This document shows, one piece after another, positions 60,069 to 64,000 of a stretch of 64,000 bases of DNA (positions within the stretch are counted from its first letter, which is position 1; the number at the start of each line of letters is the position of its first letter). Made by a program: the position numbers and the translations under genes. This stretch comes from an uncultured Clostridia bacterium (GTDB lineage: Bacteria; Bacillota; Clostridia; Christensenellales; Aristaeellaceae). The stretch lies in the NCBI GenBank assembly GCA_947166385.1, contig CAMVEB010000005.1, positions 1 through 64,000 of the forward strand, read 5' to 3'. Below the pieces are notes generated by a model. The model saw only the letters and a program-made list of their open reading frames with translations. It had not been told where the DNA came from and did not search any database.

Positions 60069-60082
60069 AAAGGGTGGTGGGT

Positions 60083-61579
60083 TTATTCCTCCGCAGGCGC
60101 GTCTTCCGCGTTCTGTTCGGAGGTTTTCTTCGCGGCCGGCTTCCTGGCCGGCTTCTTGGCGGGTTTCTGTTCCGCGTCCTCGGCAGGCGCTTCTTCCGCG
60201 TTCTTCTTGGCGGACTTCCGGGCGGTCTTCTTCGCAGGCTTTGCTTCCTCTTCCTTTTCCTCCGCCTTCTCTTCCGCGCTCTCTTTCTTCTTCTCCAGGA
60301 TGGTCGCGTCCTTCTTCAGCAGGTCGAGCACCATCATGATGCCGGCGCTGTCCTTCAGGTAGTTCTTCTGCTCTTCCGTCAGGTTCTTTTTGAACTCTTC
60401 CGGATCCTGACCGGAGCGTTCCGCCTGGTCTTTGATCGCCCTTTCGATCTCCGCCTCACCGGGCTCCAGGTTCTCCGCCTTGCGGATGGCCTCGATCACC
60501 AGCTGGGTCTTGACCCGCTTTTCGGCTTCCGGCTTGTACATGGTCTTCATATCGTCCATCGTCTGGCCGGTGTACTTCATGTAGTCTTCCATCTTCAGGC
60601 CCTGGTAGCTCATCCGCATGGCCATTTCGCGGACCATGTATTCCGCCTCGTCGTCAATCATCGCCTGCGGGATATCCATTTCCGCATTCTCCACGGCCTT
60701 GTCAACCAGTGCGTTCTCCGCCGCGGCGTCGTTGTTCCGGGTGATCTGCTCCGTCAGTTCCTTCACGATGGAATCCTTGTATTCCGCGAAGGTGTTGAAG
60801 TCGCTGATATCGGCGGCAAAGTCGTCGTCCAGCTCCGGCTTCTCCGTGACCTGGATCCCGTTCACCTTCACGTGGAACACCGCGTCCTTGCCCTTCAGCT
60901 CTTCCGCGTGATACTCCTCGGGGAACTTCACCGGCAGATCCTTCTCCTCGCCGATGTTCATGCCGACCATCTGCTCTTCAAATCCGGGAATGAACTGATG
61001 GCTGCCGATCTTCAGTGTCTGGCCTTCAGCCGTGCCGCCGGCAAAGGCAACGCCGTCCACGGTGCCGGCATAGTCCAGGTTCACCGTGTCGCCTTCCTGC
61101 ACCGGACGGTCATCCACGTCGATCGTGCGGCTGGCCTTGTCCTGATCCTGGCTGATGCGGGCATCCACCAGCTCGTCCGTCAGCTTCTGCTGTTCGGTTT
61201 CCACGGTCAGACCCTTGTACTCGCCCAGCTGAACATCGGGGCGGACAAACACTTCCAGGTGGAATTTCAGTTCCTTGCCGGCGCCGATCTCGTCCACATC
61301 GATATTGGGGCGGTCCACGGGCTTCAGGTCGAATTCCTTCACAGCCGCTTCATAAGCGTCCGGGAAAACCATTTCAAAGGCATCGTCGTAGAATACGCTT
61401 TCGCCGTACAGCGTCTCAATCATTCTTCTGGGGGCCTTCCCCTTGCGGAATCCGGGAACGTTGATCCGCCCGCGCAGCTTCAGGAACGCCTTCTGAAGCG
61501 CCTCGTCAAACTGTTCGGCGGGAATGGTAAAAGTCAGTTTTGCTTTGTTTCCGGATACCTTCTCATAGGTGTGGCTCAT
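60083..61579 (-). CDS. tig: trigger factor, peptidyl-prolyl isomerase with long basic/acidic tail
   Basis: 498-aa ribosome-bound chaperone. Ribosome-binding domain with the signature loop GFRKGKAPRRMIE (about 45-57), FKBP-type domain (about 150-245, VQEGDTVNLDYAGTVDGVAFAGGTAEG) and helical substrate domain (250-430). The last 70 residues are a Lys/Ala/Glu/Pro tail (KPAKKTARKSAKKN, KPAKKPARKPAAKK) not found in ordinary trigger factor (about 430 aa). ATG 61579 follows AGGAGG by ten nt. First gene of the proteostasis operon. Confidence 0.95.
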   Translation of the reverse strand: MSHTYEKVSGNKAKLTFTIPAEQFDEALQKAFLKLRGRINVPGFRKGKAPRRMIETLYGESVFYDDAFEMVFPDAYEAAVKEFDLKPVDRPNIDVDEIGAGKELKFHLEVFVRPDVQLGEYKGLTVETEQQKLTDELVDARISQDQDKASRTIDVDDRPVQEGDTVNLDYAGTVDGVAFAGGTAEGQTLKIGSHQFIPGFEEQMVGMNIGEEKDLPVKFPEEYHAEELKGKDAVFHVKVNGIQVTEKPELDDDFAADISDFNTFAEYKDSIVKELTEQITRNNDAAAENALVDKAVENAEMDIPQAMIDDEAEYMVREMAMRMSYQGLKMEDYMKYTGQTMDDMKTMYKPEAEKRVKTQLVIEAIRKAENLEPGEAEIERAIKDQAERSGQDPEEFKKNLTEEQKNYLKDSAGIMMVLDLLKKDATILEKKKESAEEKAEEKEEEAKPAKKTARKSAKKNAEEAPAEDAEQKPAKKPARKPAAKKTSEQNAEDAPAEE

Positions 61580-61610
61580 GTAAATCTTTCCTCCTGAATC
61601 TTGTCGGATC

Positions 61611-61635
61611 AAAAAACCCGGCGCGCAAAGCGCCG
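61611..61635 (-). terminator. terminator-like hairpin at the very start of the tig transcript
   Basis: Minus strand CGGCGC (61635-61630), 5-nt loop, GCGCCG (61624-61619), GG, then TTTTTT (61616-61611). It begins about where transcription from the tig promoter should start and ends about 30 nt before the ATG. Confidence 0.55.
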
Positions 61636-61641
61636 ATCGTT

Positions 61642-61670
61642 ATATTAACATAAGTAGGAATGGTTTGCAA
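61642..61670 (-). promoter_or_regulatory. tig operon promoter
   Basis: Minus strand TTGCAA (61670-61665), 17-bp spacer, TAATAT (61647-61642). Confidence 0.6.
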
Positions 61671-61754
61671 CAGTTTCTCAGCAAGACATTTCTGCCGGAA
61701 ACCACGCGCGTGTCAGCTCCCCTGTATGAACGCAGCAACCTCCCCTTTTTTCCT

Positions 61755-61784
61755 TTGACGGAAGTTTTTCCGGTATGATATGAT
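61755..61784 (+). promoter_or_regulatory. promoter of the DUF3795-Nudix-kinase gene
   Basis: TTGACG (61755-61760), 18-bp spacer, TATGAT (61779-61784), about 40 nt before the start at 61823. Confidence 0.65.
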
Positions 61785-61822
61785 GAACCCGGAAAGCTTC
61801 TCAGGACAGGAGAGGATGGACA

Positions 61823-63082
61823 ATGACAGATTTTTCAACGATTACCGCCTGCGGGGAATGCTGCGTCAGATGCCCGAAGAAACTGGACGGAAGATGTCCG
61901 GGCTGCCGGGAGGCGGACGGGCACGTTCCCGAATGGACCGAATCCGGCAGATGCAGGGTACATGCCTGCGTCAGCGATCACCAGGTGCAGTTCTGCGGAC
62001 TGTGCGCGGAGTTTCCGTGCGGAAAGCTTCCGTCCCTCATCTCCTGGAATCCTGATATCACCGAGCGGATGACCGCGTTGCGGAACGAGTATCGGAGAAT
62101 CATTTCGATTGTCGGGGAGAACTATCTCGGCAAATGGGAGAAAACCCGGACAGCCTGCCGGGGGATCATCATCCGGGATCAAAAGCTCCTCCTGTCCTAT
62201 GAAACGGTGACCGGGCAGTGGATGCTGCCGGGCGGCGGCCTCGAGGCCGGTGAGGAGGAGCGGGACGCCTGCATCCGGGAGGTCGCGGAGGAAACGGGCT
62301 TCCTGATTTCTCCGACGGAATGTGTCCTGGAAATTGATGAGTATTATGAGGATTTCAAATGGGTGAACCGGTATTTCTTCGGGGAAATCTTGGGGGAAAC
62401 AGCCGTCCGCCTGACAGAGCGCGAAAAAGAAGTGGGAATGGAGCCGCGCTGGCTTCCCCTGGATGAGATCATCCGGATCTTTTCGGAGCACGCGTCCTAT
62501 GCGGATACGGATGAGATGCGTCGCGGAATGTATCTTCGGGAATACACGGCCTTAAGCCGGCTGTGCGGCGGCGTCTCCTCGGGCAGGCAGGTCATCTTGC
62601 TGAACGGGCCGTCCAGCAGCGGAAAATCCACCCTGGCGAAGGCCCTGCAGGCGCTGATCGGGGAGCAACGATCCGAAAGGTATGAAGTCGTTTCCATTGA
62701 TGACTTCATGACGATGGATCCGATGGAAACCATTTATGAGGAGGACGTCTATGCGGTTTCAGGCGATCTGTGCCGGCGGGCGCTGGAAATCCTGGAAGCC
62801 GGTTCAGGAGTCATCATCGATCATGTCATCACAAGCGAACGGATCTTCAGCCAGCTGAAAGAGATGCTGTACGCGTATCCCCTGCGCCTGGTGCACCTCA
62901 CCTGCCAGCTGGAAGTTCTGCGGAAAAGGGAGCAGGCACGGGGGAACCGGTGTTCCGGATCGGCGGAAGCGTCCGCGGAGTATTTGTTCCCGAAAGAAGG
63001 GTACGACATAATCATTGATACCGGCACACTGCCGGTATCGGAGAATGCAATGACGGTTTTTGAAAAGATATTCGGGGAATAA
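61823..63082 (+). CDS. three-domain DUF3795 - Nudix hydrolase - P-loop kinase fusion
   Basis: 419-aa single reading frame. Domain 1 (about 4-95) is a Cys-rich DUF3795 module with CGECCVRCPKK, CPGCRE and CGLCAEFPC. Domain 2 (about 108-240) is a Nudix hydrolase with a canonical box from Gly138 through Glu144, Arg152-Glu153, Glu156-Glu157 to Gly159. Domain 3 (about 255-419) is a chloramphenicol phosphotransferase-like kinase with Walker A GPSSSGKST (262-270) and SIDDFM. Start ATG follows GGAGAGG. An assembly or frameshift artefact is unlikely as there is no stop or start inside. Substrate unknown; possibly nucleotide or antibiotic phosphorylation. Confidence 0.85.
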   Translation: MTDFSTITACGECCVRCPKKLDGRCPGCREADGHVPEWTESGRCRVHACVSDHQVQFCGLCAEFPCGKLPSLISWNPDITERMTALRNEYRRIISIVGENYLGKWEKTRTACRGIIIRDQKLLLSYETVTGQWMLPGGGLEAGEEERDACIREVAEETGFLISPTECVLEIDEYYEDFKWVNRYFFGEILGETAVRLTEREKEVGMEPRWLPLDEIIRIFSEHASYADTDEMRRGMYLREYTALSRLCGGVSSGRQVILLNGPSSSGKSTLAKALQALIGEQRSERYEVVSIDDFMTMDPMETIYEEDVYAVSGDLCRRALEILEAGSGVIIDHVITSERIFSQLKEMLYAYPLRLVHLTCQLEVLRKREQARGNRCSGSAEASAEYLFPKEGYDIIIDTGTLPVSENAMTVFEKIFGE

Positions 63083-63088
63083 AGATTT

Positions 63089-63106
63089 GCTGTCGGGCCG
63101 GACAGC
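63089..63106. terminator. weak hairpin between convergent genes
   Basis: GCTGTC (63089-63094), 6-nt loop, GACAGC (63101-63106), between the stop at 63082 and the purC stop at 63109. No U tract on either strand; GTCAGCTGAC adjacent is also palindromic. Confidence 0.35.
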
Positions 63107-63108
63107 CG

Positions 63109-63825
63109 TCAGCTGACGCCCATCATCCGGTGAAGAACTTCCTGGTAAGCTTCGGCCACATTGTCCAGGTCGCGGCGGAAGCGGTCTTTATCCAGCGGCT
63201 CATGCGTGCTGCTGTCCCAGAACCGGGCGGTATCGGGTGTAATTTCATCCGCCACGATGATCCGGCCGTGATACCGGCCGAACTCCAGTTTGAAATCGAT
63301 CAGCTCAATGTTGATTTCCTTCAGGTAAGCCATCAGCAGGTCGTTGACCCGGAGACAGGTACGGTCAATCTGATCCATCTCCTCCGGCGTCGCCGCTTCC
63401 ATGGCATAGATATGCGTATGGTTGATCATGGGATCCACATCCATATCCGCGTCCCGCATGACATACTCCACGACGGGGGGGATCAGCTTCTTCCCGACCG
63501 GCAGCCCCGTTCTGGCCGCCAGCTGGCCGGCCACCCGGTTCCGGATCTTGACGGAGAAGGGCAGCATATCGCACCGCTTCACCAGGCTGTGCCGCGCGTC
63601 AATCCGCTCGATGAAATGGCTCTCGATCCCGTTATCCTCCAGCAGGGAGAAAAGGTGCTCGCACACCGCGTTATTGACTTCTCCCTTACCGAGGATCCGG
63701 CCCCGTTTCAGGCCGTGAAAAGCCATCGCCTCGTCTTTGAAGTAGACGATTGCCTTGTCCGGGTCATCCGTCGCGTATACTTTTTTCCCTTTTCCTTCGC
63801 GCAATAACATCCCGATTTCAGGCAT
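63109..63825 (-). CDS. purC: phosphoribosylaminoimidazole-succinocarboxamide synthase
   Basis: 238-aa SAICAR synthetase, joining aspartate to CAIR in purine synthesis. REGKGKKVYATDDPDKAIVYFKDEAMAFHG at the start, GKGEVNN, IRNRVAGQLAARTGLPVG, LIDFKLEFGR and ADEITPDTARFWD are diagnostic. Other pur genes are not in the window. ATG 63825 has GGGAGG eight nt upstream and a near-consensus promoter. Confidence 0.97.
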   Translation of the reverse strand: MPEIGMLLREGKGKKVYATDDPDKAIVYFKDEAMAFHGLKRGRILGKGEVNNAVCEHLFSLLEDNGIESHFIERIDARHSLVKRCDMLPFSVKIRNRVAGQLAARTGLPVGKKLIPPVVEYVMRDADMDVDPMINHTHIYAMEAATPEEMDQIDRTCLRVNDLLMAYLKEINIELIDFKLEFGRYHGRIIVADEITPDTARFWDSSTHEPLDKDRFRRDLDNVAEAYQEVLHRMMGVS

Positions 63826-63861
63826 CCGGCGTTCCTCCCTTTCCCCGGTTAAAACACTTGC

Positions 63862-63890
63862 ATTTTACCATCTTCTGTTTTTTTTCTCAA
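63862..63890 (-). promoter_or_regulatory. purC promoter
   Basis: Minus strand TTGAGA (63890-63885), 17-bp spacer, TAAAAT (63867-63862), each one base from consensus. Confidence 0.75.
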
Positions 63891-63897
63891 GACGTCT

Positions 63898-63932
63898 AAA
63901 ATGTCAAATGTATGACCCAAAAATGACATTTT
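63898..63932. promoter_or_regulatory. inverted repeat upstream of the purC promoter
   Basis: AAAATGTCA (63898-63906), 17 bp, TGACATTTT (63924-63932): perfect nine-base arms starting 8 bp behind the -35 box; GACGTC palindrome at 63891-63896 lies between. Does not resemble the Gram-positive PurR box. Candidate activator or repressor site, or the operator of a gene to the right. Nothing else is seen in 63933-64000. Confidence 0.4.
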
Positions 63933-64000
63933 CCGGACGTTTTTGAAACAAAGGTGCAGAATGTTCGCCTTGTCCGGTGTCAGAGGCAGGCGGTTGCATC

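Noticed and set aside
61823..63082. Frameshift or mis-assembly joining unrelated genes
   Set aside because: The frame is open throughout, domain borders are clean and no internal ribosome binding site plus start precedes the second or third domain.

Overview
The window is a GC-rich chromosomal segment of a Gram-positive-type anaerobe, most likely an uncultured-like Clostridia lineage from gut or rumen (inference). The evidence is the rimP-nusA-rnpM-L7Ae-infB order, AGGAGG-type ribosome binding sites, consensus sigma-A style promoters, a MurE with the meso-DAP DNPR motif, and many DUF3048, DUF6273, DUF6465, DUF1232 and BspA-type LRR proteins. About 50 of 57 genes lie on the minus strand. I found no rRNA, tRNA, CRISPR array, IS element or prophage, and no gene-free stretch longer than about 290 bp.

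Layout, left to right. 1-3065: transcription/translation operon (rimP to infB, infB cut by the left edge). 3311-8429: an exported repeat protein, a eukaryote-type glycogen branching enzyme and a GH31 glycosidase in one operon. 8600-10333: exported SH3/PIG-L deacetylase. 10334-19408: two operons built from the same modules (a leucine-rich-repeat domain, a phosphodiester glycosidase domain and a degenerate Lgt-like membrane protein). In the first the modules are separate genes. In the second LRR and glycosidase are fused, with CapA-like and DUF3048 proteins upstream. A DUF6273 gene sits between them. 19620-25145: membrane protein, uridine kinase, XRE regulator, diguanylate cyclase with a membrane-anchored coiled-coil/SH3 partner. 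25303-29066: small lipoprotein, then a five-gene operon (two-CNB sensor, DUF1232, HD hydrolase, AlkD-like, HAD). 29164-36598: six-gene operon around an FHA-ABC transporter. 36699-40296: exported LRR, esterase and InlB-repeat proteins. 40531-42006: exported BIG2 + caspase-fold protease. 42010-44176: ECF sigma, anti-sigma and DUF4097 effector with its own ECF-type promoter. 44352-53435: shortened division/cell-wall cluster (mraZ, ftsL-like, murE, mraY, murD, ftsQ, ftsA, ftsZ). 53731-54902: metallophosphatase and zinc-ribbon protein. 55163-61579: proteostasis operon tig-clpP-clpX-lon-engB. 61823-63082: a three-domain DUF3795-Nudix-kinase fusion. 63109-63825: purC.

The best candidate for an undescribed system is the duplicated LRR / phosphodiester-glycosidase / Lgt-like module at 10334-19408, where the fusion protein argues that the separate proteins act together at the cell surface. 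Other items worth a look are the exported caspase-fold protease whose promoter is embedded in an inverted repeat, the FHA-ABC operon, the three-domain Nudix fusion, and several hairpins placed on promoters or ribosome binding sites (rimP, XRE, ftsL/murE, mraY, clpP, tig, purC). All functional calls come from reading motifs; no database search was run.
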